From Fimenecus sp051881435 (lineage in GTDB: Bacteria; Bacillota; Clostridia; Oscillospirales; Acutalibacteraceae), in assembly GCA_051881435.1 (NCBI GenBank), contig JBJEPW010000025.1:1-40904 (forward strand): DNA of 40,904 nt. The letters are read 5' to 3'. This document shows, piece by piece, positions 6,465 through 14,958 of the stretch. The notes under the pieces were generated by a model. It searched no databases. It was not told the origin of the DNA and saw only the letters and a program-made list of their open reading frames with translations. The translations under genes and the position numbers were made by a program. Position 1 is the first letter of the stretch; every line of letters starts with the position of its first letter.

Positions 6465-7271
6465 CTATACGATTTTCATATCCACAAGGTCGATTACGCC
6501 CACAGGGCAAGCCTCGTGACATTTTCCGCAGCCGACGCACTTTTCATAATCAACATGTGCGGCAAAATTTTCCACCTTAACAGCGTCATGCTCACATGTC
6601 TTTACACATTTCATACAGCCTATACATCCCGCCGTACACTCTTTTCGTGTAACGGCGCCTTTATCGTGGTTTTTACAAAGTACCGCGGCGGTAACACGGT
6701 GCAAAGGCATCATTTCGATAAGTCCTTTGGGGCAGGTGTTGACACACATTTTGCAGGCACGGCATTCTATGGGATTTATTCTTGCAACGCCGTTGCAGAT
6801 GTGAATCGCCTCATAGGGGCAGGCTCTGACGCAGTCGCCCAAGCCGATACAGCCATACACACATTCCTTCGGTCCGCCGAAAAGCTGTGTCGCCATTCGG
6901 CAGCTATCCACACCGCTGTAATCATATTTAAGCTTTGCATTACCGTTATGTCCCGTACAAAGCACAACAGCGGCTTCGGGCATAACCGTTCCGGCAGTAA
7001 CGCCCAAGATATCGGCAATTTGAACCGATACGGCATTACCGCCCGGGGAACAAAGGCCTGTATTATCTGTTTCGCCCTTGGAAAGTGCAGAAGCATAACC
7101 GTCGCACCCTGAAAATCCGCAGGCACCGCAGTTGGCTCCCGGTAAGCATTCACGGACTTTCTCTGCCTTTTCATCTTTGGGGACCGCCATTACTATTGAC
7201 GCAACGGCAAGTCCCAGACCGAGCACAAGTCCTATGCCTGCAACGATTAAAACAGCATTTAATATTTCCAC
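6465..7271 (-). CDS. rnfB: Rnf complex subunit RnfB (iron-sulfur protein)
   Basis: Electron-entry subunit of the ferredoxin:NAD+ oxidoreductase. A 268-residue protein with an N-terminal membrane helix (about 7-30), then a [4Fe-4S] motif with Cys 42, 48, 51 and 56 (CLPGANCGACGFSGC). Four ferredoxin-type Cys motifs follow, starting near residues 137, 170, 212 and 245 (the last CVGCGKCHEACP). The length matches clostridial RnfB with extra ferredoxin clusters. Last gene of the rnf operon, 14 bases after rnfA. RnfB takes electrons from reduced ferredoxin at the cytoplasmic face and hands them into the membrane part. Confidence 0.95.
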   Translation of the reverse strand: MEILNAVLIVAGIGLVLGLGLAVASIVMAVPKDEKAEKVRECLPGANCGACGFSGCDGYASALSKGETDNTGLCSPGGNAVSVQIADILGVTAGTVMPEAAVVLCTGHNGNAKLKYDYSGVDSCRMATQLFGGPKECVYGCIGLGDCVRACPYEAIHICNGVARINPIECRACKMCVNTCPKGLIEMMPLHRVTAAVLCKNHDKGAVTRKECTAGCIGCMKCVKTCEHDAVKVENFAAHVDYEKCVGCGKCHEACPVGVIDLVDMKIV

Positions 7272-7285
7272 TTTTGTTCCCTCCT

Positions 7286-7873
7286 TTATGCAAAAATTCC
7301 TTCAACAAGTCCCGTAAATCCTAAAAAGGACATTGATACAAGGGACGCGGCGACAAGGGTTATGGGAAGTCCCTGCAAGCTTTTGGGGATATCGCACCCC
7401 TCAAGTCTTTCACGGACACCTGCAAACATAACCATAGCCACCATAAAGCCCAAACCTGCGCCCAATGAGGATACCATGGACTGTGCAAAATTGTAGCCCT
7501 CATCAATATTGAGAAGCACAACGCCCAGCACGGCGCAGTTTGTTGTTATAAGGGGAAGATAAATTCCCAATGAATTATACAGAGAAACCATATACTTTTT
7601 AAGCACGATTTCCACAAGCTGAACGAGAGCGGCGATTACAAGGATAAACACAATGGTCTGCAAATATTCCATATCGTTCTTTACAAGCAAGGTGTTTATG
7701 GGGTATGTAACCGCTGTGGCAAGCACCATAACAAAAATTACGGCGGCGCTCATTCCCGCGGCGGTATTAAGCTTTTTGGAAACGCCCAGGAAAGGACAAA
7801 TTCCCAAAAATTTTGAAAGTATATAGTTATTTGTTAATATTCCCGTAAGCAGGATTGCTAAAAACACTTTCAT
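7286..7873 (-). CDS. rnfA: Rnf complex membrane subunit RnfA
   Basis: A 195-residue protein with six predicted membrane helices, start MKVFLAILLTGILTNNYILS. Cys 26 (GICPFLG) and Cys 113 (TTNCAVLG) are the conserved residues that with the RnfE pair hold the intramembrane [2Fe-2S] cluster. The gene overlaps rnfE by four bases. RnfA and RnfE are inverted homologues forming the core that couples electron flow to Na+ or H+ movement. Confidence 0.96.
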   Translation of the reverse strand: MKVFLAILLTGILTNNYILSKFLGICPFLGVSKKLNTAAGMSAAVIFVMVLATAVTYPINTLLVKNDMEYLQTIVFILVIAALVQLVEIVLKKYMVSLYNSLGIYLPLITTNCAVLGVVLLNIDEGYNFAQSMVSSLGAGLGFMVAMVMFAGVRERLEGCDIPKSLQGLPITLVAASLVSMSFLGFTGLVEGIFA

Positions 7874-8571
7874 TTTTCTTCCTCCTTACAAGCATCATTT
7901 GTTCCTATAAGTGAGCAGGAAGCCGCCATGGGACAGGCTGAACAGCCTTTAAGCTCCGCCTTTGGCTTTCCGTTTTTCTCGGCGAGCTTATTTGCAAGAG
8001 CAATAAGAATACCGAATACGAAAAATCCGCCCGGTGCAAGAACAAATATTGTCATGGGAGGTATGCTTTCGGGCAATACGGTAAAGCCGTAAAGAGAGCC
8101 TGAGCCGAGAAGTTCACGGATACCGCTCATAAGCAACAGCGCACAGGTAAAGCCAACGCCCATGCCAAGTCCGTCAACAGCGGAAAGGAGCACGGGGTTT
8201 TTACCTGCAAAAGCCTCTGCTCTGCCTAAAATTATACAGTTAACAACGATAAGGGGAAGATAAACGCCCAGCATCTCGTCAATCTGCGGCAAAAAGGCAC
8301 GAACAAGCATTTGCACGATTGTAACAAAGCCTGCAATTATTACGATATACGCAGGAATACGCACCTTTGAGGGGATTATTTTCCGCAAAGCGGAAATTAC
8401 GATATTTGAGCAGACAAGAACCACTGACGCCGCAAGACCCATACCGATTGCGCTTTCAACAGAGGTTGTAACCGCCAAGGTGGGGCAAGTACCCAGCACA
8501 AGACGGAGCACGGGATTTTCTTTTACTATTCCCTTTGAAAATTCTTTTGCAAGTGACCTCTTTTCAGCCAT
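7870..8571 (-). CDS. rnfE: Rnf complex membrane subunit RnfE with Cys-rich tail
   Basis: A 233-residue protein with six membrane helices. Cys 29 (GTCPTLA) and Cys 112 (VVNCIILGR) are the cluster ligands shared with RnfA. After the last helix comes a hydrophilic tail of about 35 residues with four cysteines at 210, 213, 219 and 228 (CSACPMAASC, then DACKEEE). The tail could bind a metal or cluster on the cytoplasmic side; I recall Cys-containing tails in some clostridial RnfE proteins, so it may be lineage-specific. Overlaps rnfG by one base and rnfA by four. Confidence 0.95.
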   Translation of the reverse strand: MAEKRSLAKEFSKGIVKENPVLRLVLGTCPTLAVTTSVESAIGMGLAASVVLVCSNIVISALRKIIPSKVRIPAYIVIIAGFVTIVQMLVRAFLPQIDEMLGVYLPLIVVNCIILGRAEAFAGKNPVLLSAVDGLGMGVGFTCALLLMSGIRELLGSGSLYGFTVLPESIPPMTIFVLAPGGFFVFGILIALANKLAEKNGKPKAELKGCSACPMAASCSLIGTNDACKEEEK

Positions 8572-9137
8572 TATCTGCTCACCTCCTCATATAACGCCAA
8601 CGCTTCGTTTACGGCCTTTGTAACCGCTTTTGATGTTATTGTAGCGCCTGTAAGCGCCTGAATTTCATTATCTGCGGGGGAGTTTTTCGCAACGCCTATC
8701 TCCCCGCTTTTACCCTTAAACTGACTTTTGAATTTATCCGTATCCGCATTCATTCCAAGTCCTGCGGTTTCTGAAATGGATAGGAAATCAATGCCCTCGA
8801 CCGCTCCGTCGGAATTTATGCCTACCATTACTGTAATATCTCCGCCGTAGCCCTTGGAAACGGTGGTAAACACATATCCTGCAAGGTTTTTTCCGTCGCC
8901 GTAGCCCTCGTAATATGTATAATCAGTACCGTTCAGGGAAACTTTTTTAGCTTCTGAAAACTCATTAGCGCAGGGCAAAACCTCCGCCTTTGTTTTATTC
9001 TCGGTTTCCGCTTGAAGCTCTACGATTTTCGGTGCGGTAACGGAATTTGTAACCGCCAGCAAAAGAGTTACAACGGCGCATATAAGGAAAAGAGAAACAG
9101 TTGGAATCAAAATGTCTTTTGCATTAAACTTTTTCAT
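8571..9137 (-). CDS. rnfG: Rnf complex flavoprotein subunit RnfG
   Basis: A 188-residue protein with an N-terminal membrane anchor (about 10-30) and an extracytoplasmic FMN-binding domain. The flavinylation motif is ALTGATITS at 161-169; Thr166 is the expected site of phosphoester-linked FMN, added by the ApbE encoded at the head of this operon. Overlaps rnfD by four bases. Confidence 0.95.
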   Translation of the reverse strand: MKKFNAKDILIPTVSLFLICAVVTLLLAVTNSVTAPKIVELQAETENKTKAEVLPCANEFSEAKKVSLNGTDYTYYEGYGDGKNLAGYVFTTVSKGYGGDITVMVGINSDGAVEGIDFLSISETAGLGMNADTDKFKSQFKGKSGEIGVAKNSPADNEIQALTGATITSKAVTKAVNEALALYEEVSR

Positions 9138-10144
9138 TTTGCCTCTGCCTCCTTTTTCTTTTCCTTAACCTCACCGAAAGGTCTGGGCGTGGTGAGATGT
9201 TCAATATGGGGAACAAGGATATTCATAAGAATTATGGAGAAGGACACGCCCTCGGGAAGAGAGCCGAAAATGCGTATTAGTGAAGTTATAATTCCGCACC
9301 CTAAAGCATATATGATTTTCCCTTTTACGGAAACGGGGGAGGTTGTGTAATCGGTAGCCATAAACACAGCGCCGAGAACCAGACCGCCTGCCATAAGCTG
9401 ATAGAGCATAAAGCTTACACTGCCCTTGCCTGCAATAAGCATTATCACGGCAACCGTTCCCATATAGACGAGTGGTATTACGGGAGAAATCACACGGCGG
9501 ATAAGCAGATACGCAAAGCCTATGAGCAATGCGGCAATGCAAACCTCACCTAAACATCCGCCCTTTACTCCCAAGAACATTTGAAGTAAAGTGGGAAGTC
9601 CCGCTGACTCTACGGTTGCACCGTTATAAACAGAAGACGATGCCATTTGTGCAAGTGGCGTTGCCGTTGTTACGGCGTCCACCGTGTTTTTATAAGCAAA
9701 GGGAGCTATAAATCCGCCTATCTGCGTGGGGAATGACGCCATAAGTACAATTCTGCCGATAAGGGCAGGGTTTACAAAGTTCTGACCGATACCGCCGAAG
9801 AACTGCTTTGCAATTACTATTGCGGTAAATGCGCCGATAACAACCATCCAATAAGGCATTGTTGAGGGCAGATTAAATGCCAAAAGCATACCTGTTACAA
9901 CTGCGCTTAAATCCCCTATCGTATTGTGCCGTTTCATAATTTTTCTTGAAAGATATTCAAACAGCACACAGGAGATAACCGAAACAGCCGTAAGCGTTAT
10001 TGCACGGTAGCCGAAAAGCACACCTGAGGCAACAAGGGCGGGAAGCATTGCGATTATAACATCAAGCATTATTCCCCTTGTTGTGTCCTTTGAACGGAAA
10101 TGGGGCGATGCACTTACAACAAGCTTGTTTTTAAGTTCTGTCAT
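9134..10144 (-). CDS. rnfD: Rnf complex membrane flavoprotein subunit RnfD
   Basis: A 336-residue protein. ATG 10144 overlaps the rnfC stop (ATGA); the longer open frame runs back into rnfC and is rejected. It begins VVSASPHFRSKDTTRGIMLD, has about nine membrane helices, and carries FFGGIGQNFVNPALIGR near 116-131. The covalent FMN site is DAVTTATPL at 156-164 with Thr162; relatives usually have DAVTGATPL, so a Gly is Thr here. RnfD relays electrons within the membrane and is part of the ion path. Confidence 0.95.
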   Translation of the reverse strand: MTELKNKLVVSASPHFRSKDTTRGIMLDVIIAMLPALVASGVLFGYRAITLTAVSVISCVLFEYLSRKIMKRHNTIGDLSAVVTGMLLAFNLPSTMPYWMVVIGAFTAIVIAKQFFGGIGQNFVNPALIGRIVLMASFPTQIGGFIAPFAYKNTVDAVTTATPLAQMASSSVYNGATVESAGLPTLLQMFLGVKGGCLGEVCIAALLIGFAYLLIRRVISPVIPLVYMGTVAVIMLIAGKGSVSFMLYQLMAGGLVLGAVFMATDYTTSPVSVKGKIIYALGCGIITSLIRIFGSLPEGVSFSIILMNILVPHIEHLTTPRPFGEVKEKKKEAEAK

Positions 10145-11475
10145 TTCTTTGCACCGTCCTCTCTTATCATTGCCTTTGCAAGACGCATATGCTGAACAAG
10201 TGGCTTGCCTGCGGGACAGCTGTATGCACAGGAGCCGCACTCCATACATACCATAGCGCCTGAATGTTTAAGCTTTGCAATGTCCTTTGCCTTTGTAAAT
10301 CTTTCGATATTAGTAGGAACAAGGCTCAACGGACAGGCGGCGGCACAGCGTCCGCAACGAATACAGTCCGTCTCCTTTTTGTGGCTCAAATCGCCTTTTT
10401 TGAAAGCAAGTAACGCATTGTTTCCTTTAAGAACGGGATAATTTATACCCGTCAGCGCCATACCCATCATAGGACCGCCGCATACAATCTTTTCAGGTTC
10501 TTCTGTAAATCCGCCGCAGTAATCAACGATATAATCCATCATTGTACCTATGGGCACACGCACATTCATGGGATTTTTAATAGCAGAGCCGTCAACAGTC
10601 ATCGTCCTGCTCACAAGGGGCTTACCTGTCTTGATAAATCTACCCACAAAGGCGATACTTGCAACATTCATTACAACACAGCCTACATCGGAGGGAAGCT
10701 TTCCAGGTGGTATTCTTCTGCCTGTTGCCGACTGAATAATCATTTTTTCCGCACCTTGGGGATAGCGGGATTTCAGTTTCATTATCTTAACCTTATCGCC
10801 CACATCGTTATCTCTGTCAGCAATTTTTTGCAGTATTTCAATAGCCTTGGGCTTGTTATCCTCAACCGCAATTACTATATTATCAATGTTGAGATAAGTG
10901 CTTACCGCATCTACTCCACGCATTATGTTTTCGCTGTTTTCAATACATTCACGGTAGTCAACCGTTATATACGGCTCACATTCTGCGGCGTTTATAATAA
11001 GGGTGTCGATTTTTGCCTCCTGGGGCAAATTAAGCTTAACATGAGCAGGAAAGCCTGCTCCGCCCAAGCCTACGAGTCCCGATGCACGGACAGCGGCGAT
11101 AAAAGACTTTGTATCCGTAACCTCGGGGGGAGTAAATTCAGCCTCCTCCATAAGCCCGTCGCTTTCAATTATCACAGCCTTTGAAACCACGCCTGACGCC
11201 AATTTTATATCCTTAATTTCCGTAACCGTTCCCGACACAGATGCATAAATGGGTGCGCTCACATAAGCGTCGCTGTCGCCGATAAGCTGCCCCACCTTAA
11301 CCTTATCGCCCACCGCCACAACAGGGTTACAGGGTGCCCCGATATTCTGCTGCATGGGAATTTGCACAAAGGGCGGTGTGGGAATTCTTACAACGCTCAT
11401 TTCAGCGGTATTTTTACGGTGAGCGATACTTACGCCGCCCCGTCCTTTTTTGACCGCTTTTAATACTCCCGTCAC
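10141..11475 (-). CDS. rnfC: Rnf complex subunit RnfC (NAD+/FMN-binding, Fe-S)
   Basis: A 444-residue protein. An N-terminal barrel-sandwich segment (about 30-100) is followed by the NADH/FMN-binding domain with GLVGLGGAGFPAHVKL at 133-148 and a SLBB-like region. Two ferredoxin motifs have Cys 371/374/377/381 and 410/413/416/420. It is the peripheral subunit that reduces NAD+. The start overlaps the end of the Gx-transporter gene by four bases and the stop overlaps rnfD by four. Confidence 0.96.
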   Translation of the reverse strand: MTGVLKAVKKGRGGVSIAHRKNTAEMSVVRIPTPPFVQIPMQQNIGAPCNPVVAVGDKVKVGQLIGDSDAYVSAPIYASVSGTVTEIKDIKLASGVVSKAVIIESDGLMEEAEFTPPEVTDTKSFIAAVRASGLVGLGGAGFPAHVKLNLPQEAKIDTLIINAAECEPYITVDYRECIENSENIMRGVDAVSTYLNIDNIVIAVEDNKPKAIEILQKIADRDNDVGDKVKIMKLKSRYPQGAEKMIIQSATGRRIPPGKLPSDVGCVVMNVASIAFVGRFIKTGKPLVSRTMTVDGSAIKNPMNVRVPIGTMMDYIVDYCGGFTEEPEKIVCGGPMMGMALTGINYPVLKGNNALLAFKKGDLSHKKETDCIRCGRCAAACPLSLVPTNIERFTKAKDIAKLKHSGAMVCMECGSCAYSCPAGKPLVQHMRLAKAMIREDGAKK

Positions 11476-11996
11476 TTCTCCATCTCCTTTACAAAATTCA
11501 TTTTGTAAAAATACGGCATAGCCGCTCTTAAAACCGAACCTGTCAGTACGCCTGTTACTGCCGCCGCTATAATCATAACGGGGGCATAACCGAATACTGC
11601 GGCGCTGTCTATTATAATAAACGATACAAGAAGCTGACCTGCGTTATGACAAAGTGCAGATAAAACTCCCGTACCGACACAGCCGATGCTCTTAAAACGG
11701 CGGAATATCAGTAACATACACAGTGCGCTTAAAACACCGCCGCAAAGGCTCATAAGAAATGCTGTAAAGCCTCTTGTTATGAGCACAAAAAACGCTTTCG
11801 CAACAACAATAAGCATTGTTTCGCCGATACTCAATGCTGACGCGGCAAACATTACGGGGATATTGGAAAGCCCCAATCTGCTTCCCGGGGGCAAAAACGC
11901 TGATGCAGGGAAAAGCCCCTCCGCAAAGGAAAGCACAACTGCCGCCGCTGTCATAAGGGCAGTAAAGGTGAGTCTTTTTATTTTTCTGTTTCGCAT
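11472..11996 (-). CDS. Gx transporter family membrane protein (HepPP synthase component I-like)
   Basis: A 174-residue, highly hydrophobic protein with about five membrane helices. LTALMTAAA-type start followed by LFPASAFLPPGSRLGLSNIPVMFA and GGVLSALCM identify the Gx transporter family, also annotated as heptaprenyl diphosphate synthase component I. The family is regularly found beside rnf or apbE/NusG-II genes, as here; the transported substrate is not established. Start four bases after the upstream gene, end overlapping rnfC. Confidence 0.85.
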   Translation of the reverse strand: MRNRKIKRLTFTALMTAAAVVLSFAEGLFPASAFLPPGSRLGLSNIPVMFAASALSIGETMLIVVAKAFFVLITRGFTAFLMSLCGGVLSALCMLLIFRRFKSIGCVGTGVLSALCHNAGQLLVSFIIIDSAAVFGYAPVMIIAAAVTGVLTGSVLRAAMPYFYKMNFVKEMEK

Positions 11997-12000
11997 TTTC

Positions 12001-12369
12001 TCACCCCGTTATGGCGTCGGGCGCATTTTGTGCTTTTCCGCTGATTTCAACCGATACTCCGTTTGGCGCACAGACGGCACATTCGCCCTTTTTTGAAAGT
12101 CTGCCGCTGCGGACACAAATTTTATCCTTACAAGATGAACTTTTTATAAACACCTCGCCGTTTTCACGGCATACAACAACACCGTTTACGGTGGTTTCAT
12201 AATATTCACCGTCAAGGGGTATTTTTTCCACCGTTTCGCCGTTACATTTTATCTCTGCCGTGCTCCCCTCAGGGAAAAGCCTCGTTATCACAAGAGAGCC
12301 TGCGCCCAAAATCAGCACAATCAGCAAAATTATTAAATCTTTTCTCCCTGCAAGCTTTCTCATAATCAT
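12001..12369 (-). CDS. NusG domain II-containing protein
   Basis: A 122-residue protein with one N-terminal membrane helix (about 10-29) and an extracytoplasmic NusG-domain-II fold. Four cysteines occur in SSSCKDKICVRSG and KKGECAVCAPN, the family pattern. Members are typically in rnf or apbE operons; the function is unresolved, perhaps cofactor handling for the flavinylated subunits. Start overlaps the apbE stop (ATGA). Confidence 0.88.
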   Translation of the reverse strand: MIMRKLAGRKDLIILLIVLILGAGSLVITRLFPEGSTAEIKCNGETVEKIPLDGEYYETTVNGVVVCRENGEVFIKSSSCKDKICVRSGRLSKKGECAVCAPNGVSVEISGKAQNAPDAITG

Positions 12370-13379
12370 AAAACAGCAAAGGATTCATCGGTAAGCTTAA
12401 AGCTGTCCTTTAAAGAATCGGACACAAGCACCGTTTTATCCTGTCTAACAATAATTACATCTGCATTGTATTTTTCCGCAAGGGCAACGCCTTTAACATC
12501 GCCTAAAATAAACACCGCTGTTGAAAGAAAATCGCTGACCGTTCCGTTATCGGCAATAACCGTAACAGAGGTTATATCATTCTGAACGGGTGTTCCCGTA
12601 CGGGCGTCAAATATATGGCAGTAACGCACGCCGTCACGCTCAAAATACTTTTCATAGTCCCCAGAGGTTGAAATAAAGCAATTCGTTACATTAACCGTGC
12701 CGAAGTATTCATTCACCGTACCGAAAGGATTGCGTATTCCCACATTAAATCCCTTGTCGCCTTTGGGAGAACCAATCACGCCCACCGAGCCGCCCACCGT
12801 GCATAGGGCATTTTTAACCCCTGCGTTTTTAAGGCTGTCGATTGCGTATTGGCAGGCAGTTCCCTTGCCCAAAGCGCCTAAATCCAGCTTGCCGCTTCCG
12901 TTAAGAGATACCGTATTGCCGTCGATGGTAATATTGCTGTCCGACAAAGATGAGAGTAAACTGTTAATTTCCTCCTCCGACGGTATATATCCACCGTCCT
13001 CAATTTTCCACAAATCGGAAAGCCCGCCGCACATGAGGGAAAAGCCGTTACAGTCCGCCGACATCATAAGGCAATTTTTGATGTATTTTACAAATTCCCC
13101 GTCAGCCGTTACGGTACGGTTTTCGTTAAGTGTATAAACATATGAGTTTGCCGCATTGTGAGAAAGATACTTACTGTCAAGCTCCTTTATTTCTGCCAAT
13201 GCAGTTTTTGCATTTTCATCGCCGTTTTTACCGCCGTAAACATTGATTTTCACAACGCTGCCCATTGCAAAGCCCGATGCTTCATATGCTTTTCGGGGCA
13301 TATTCACAAGAGAAACGGTAATTATTGCGGCAACAACAACAATGGCTGCAACCGCAGTTATTATTTTTTTCTTTTTCAT
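12366..13379 (-). CDS. apbE: FAD:protein FMN transferase ApbE
   Basis: A 337-residue protein. Start at ATG 13379, with AAGGCGG eight bases before; an upstream in-frame start runs through the promoter. An N-terminal hydrophobic segment (about 5-28) without a lipobox Cys anchors it at the membrane. ApbE features are FAMGSVVKINVYG, DLGALGKGTACQYAID, TVGGSVGVIGS and CHIFDARTGTPV, where relatives have HIIDPRTG, then the metal-site region SVTVIADNGTVSDFLSTAVF. It transfers FMN from FAD to Thr in RnfG and RnfD, the substrates encoded just downstream. First gene of the operon. Confidence 0.93.
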   Translation of the reverse strand: MKKKKIITAVAAIVVVAAIITVSLVNMPRKAYEASGFAMGSVVKINVYGGKNGDENAKTALAEIKELDSKYLSHNAANSYVYTLNENRTVTADGEFVKYIKNCLMMSADCNGFSLMCGGLSDLWKIEDGGYIPSEEEINSLLSSLSDSNITIDGNTVSLNGSGKLDLGALGKGTACQYAIDSLKNAGVKNALCTVGGSVGVIGSPKGDKGFNVGIRNPFGTVNEYFGTVNVTNCFISTSGDYEKYFERDGVRYCHIFDARTGTPVQNDITSVTVIADNGTVSDFLSTAVFILGDVKGVALAEKYNADVIIVRQDKTVLVSDSLKDSFKLTDESFAVL

Positions 13380-13421
13380 ACCGTTCACCGCCTTAAAATT
13401 TATACACTGCATAATACAAAT

Positions 13422-13450
13422 ATAATACAATATTTTTGCCGTTTATTCAA
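13422..13450 (-). promoter_or_regulatory. Promoter of the apbE-rnf operon
   Basis: Minus strand TTGAAT (13445-13450), 17-base spacer, TATTAT (13422-13427). It lies 43 bases upstream of the apbE start. Confidence 0.6.
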
Positions 13451-13462
13451 TAGGGAAATATC

Positions 13463-13491
13463 TTGCAATAGGCAAAAGGAAATGATAAAAT
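13463..13491 (+). promoter_or_regulatory. Promoter of the alcohol dehydrogenase gene
   Basis: TTGCAA (13463-13468), 17-base spacer, TAAAAT (13486-13491). It places the transcript start near 13498 and rules out the in-frame ATG at 13482. The two divergent promoters are 12 bases apart, flanked by TTTGCC and GGCAAA halves that could be a shared operator. Confidence 0.55.
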
Positions 13492-13514
13492 ATTTCCTGA
13501 AAGGACTGATAGAA

Positions 13515-14621
13515 ATGGAATACGATTTCAGTTTTTATATGCCTGTAAATATCCCGGGCGGCAAAAACGCCCTTGAAAAAAACAAGAATATTTTTTCTTC
13601 GCTGGGCAAAAGGTGCCTTATTGTAACAGGTAAATCCTCCGCCGAGAAATCAGGCGCGCTGGGTGAAATAAAGAAGATATTTGCCGAACTTTCCATCGAA
13701 TACGAAATTTTTAATAAAATTACCGAAAATCCCCTGACAACAGATTGCTGTGCAGGCGGAAAGAAAGCAAGAGATATGAAAGCCGATTTTGTTGTGGGAA
13801 TAGGCGGTGGCTCATCCCTTGACGCGTCCAAAGCGGTTTGCGTATATGCCGCAAATCCTCACATTATCGACGACGGGATTTATACAGAAGCCGTAACCCA
13901 TACTCCCCTGCCCCTTGTGCTTATCGGCACTACCGCAGGTACGGGCAGTGAGGTTTCGGGCGTTTCCGTGCTTACCCGCACCGACGGCAGAAAGCAAAGC
14001 GTCAGCGGTAAGAATTACTATGCAAAATACGCTGTTGCAGATTCAAAATACACATATTCCGTACCTTATAATACAACGGTTTCAACTGCACTTGACGCAC
14101 TGTGTCACGCGGTGGAATCGATGTTTTCGCCCCGAGCGGACTTTTTATCACAGCAGTTTTCGCTTTTAAGTGTAAAAATGCTTTTCCCTGTAATTGAAAA
14201 AATGATTAAGGAAAACATTTTGCCCGACGAAGCCGACCGCGGCACACTCTATAACGCCTCACTTTATGCAGGCTTTGCCCTCAACAAGGGCGGAACCGGG
14301 TTCCCCCACGGTATGGGCTATGCCCTCACCGAGGATTATTATGTTCCCCACGGCAAGGCGTGTGCAGTTTTTCTCCCCGCATACCTTAAAGAGGCAGAAA
14401 AAGTGAACCCTTCTTTATATAATTCTCTTTTTAGGGAGATGGGCGCGGATTTTGATTCCTTAAAAGCCTTGATTGAAAAGTTCTGCACATTTGACTTTTC
14501 CATTCCCGAAGATAAGGCAAGAGAATATGAGAAACGGTGGGAAACCTTGAAAAACTTTAAAAACTCTCCTACTGATTTCAACAATCACGATGCATATGAT
14601 TTGATAAAATCTATGTTTTAG
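13515..14621 (+). CDS. Iron-containing alcohol dehydrogenase family protein
   Basis: A 368-residue protein, the usual length. The start MEYDFSFYMPVNI follows AAAGGA and the promoter above. The nucleotide-binding part shows VVGIGGGSSLDASKAV and GTTAGTGSEVSG. The metal-binding part includes DALCHAVESMFSPRAD, FPHGMGYALTEDYYVPHGKA with the expected His ligands. It reduces aldehydes or oxidises alcohols with NAD(P)H; the exact substrate cannot be read. It may regenerate NAD+ next to the NAD+-reducing Rnf complex, an inference. Monocistronic. Confidence 0.92.
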   Translation: MEYDFSFYMPVNIPGGKNALEKNKNIFSSLGKRCLIVTGKSSAEKSGALGEIKKIFAELSIEYEIFNKITENPLTTDCCAGGKKARDMKADFVVGIGGGSSLDASKAVCVYAANPHIIDDGIYTEAVTHTPLPLVLIGTTAGTGSEVSGVSVLTRTDGRKQSVSGKNYYAKYAVADSKYTYSVPYNTTVSTALDALCHAVESMFSPRADFLSQQFSLLSVKMLFPVIEKMIKENILPDEADRGTLYNASLYAGFALNKGGTGFPHGMGYALTEDYYVPHGKACAVFLPAYLKEAEKVNPSLYNSLFREMGADFDSLKALIEKFCTFDFSIPEDKAREYEKRWETLKNFKNSPTDFNNHDAYDLIKSMF

Positions 14622-14744
14622 ATTGTTTTTAACTAAAAATATGTAAAACCTGATTTTTCTATGTTTTGAATACAAAAAAGCCTTTTGGATTGTATAAAAT
14701 TTACAAAATCGGTTGTCGAAAACTTTAATAAAATGCGTTTATAA

Positions 14745-14779
14745 AGGTGTATTTAGATGATAATTATCTAAATACACCT
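14745..14779 (+). terminator. Perfect 14-bp inverted repeat, probable terminator
   Basis: AGGTGTATTTAGAT and ATCTAAATACACCT flank a seven-base loop and are followed by ATTCTTTT. It ends the alcohol dehydrogenase transcript with only a modest T-tract, or acts as an operator upstream of the next promoter. Otherwise 14622-14860 shows no gene. Confidence 0.55.
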
Positions 14780-14861
14780 ATTCTTTTACCGTATTTTCAA
14801 GGTCTGTTTGTATAAATAGTTAGTTATTATCTAAAATTTATCTTGTCCGCTCAAAAAATGT

Positions 14862-14889
14862 TTGACACATATGAAAAAAGTGGTATAAT
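14862..14889 (+). promoter_or_regulatory. Consensus promoter of the aminotransferase gene
   Basis: TTGACA (14862-14867), 16-base spacer, TATAAT (14884-14889): both hexamers are perfect, suggesting high expression. The leader contains a GGTGAA/TTCACC hairpin at 14892-14909. Confidence 0.8.
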
Positions 14890-14958
14890 TATGGTGAACA
14901 GTAATTCACCGTTGGCGGATTGCTATACCTAAAATGATATAAACGGAGGGTAAAAACT

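Noticed and set aside
6393..7112. 239-codon plus-strand open frame opposite rnfB
   Set aside because: Shadow of rnfB; Cys/His-rich from the antisense ferredoxin codons, no ribosome site, crosses the rnf terminator.
13158..13514. N-terminal extension of the alcohol dehydrogenase by 119 codons
   Set aside because: The extension runs antisense to apbE and its promoter, and the dehydrogenase has its own promoter and family-typical start at 13515.
14890..14958. Riboswitch in the aminotransferase leader
   Set aside because: The leader is under 70 bases with one six-base-pair hairpin and matches no riboswitch core I know.
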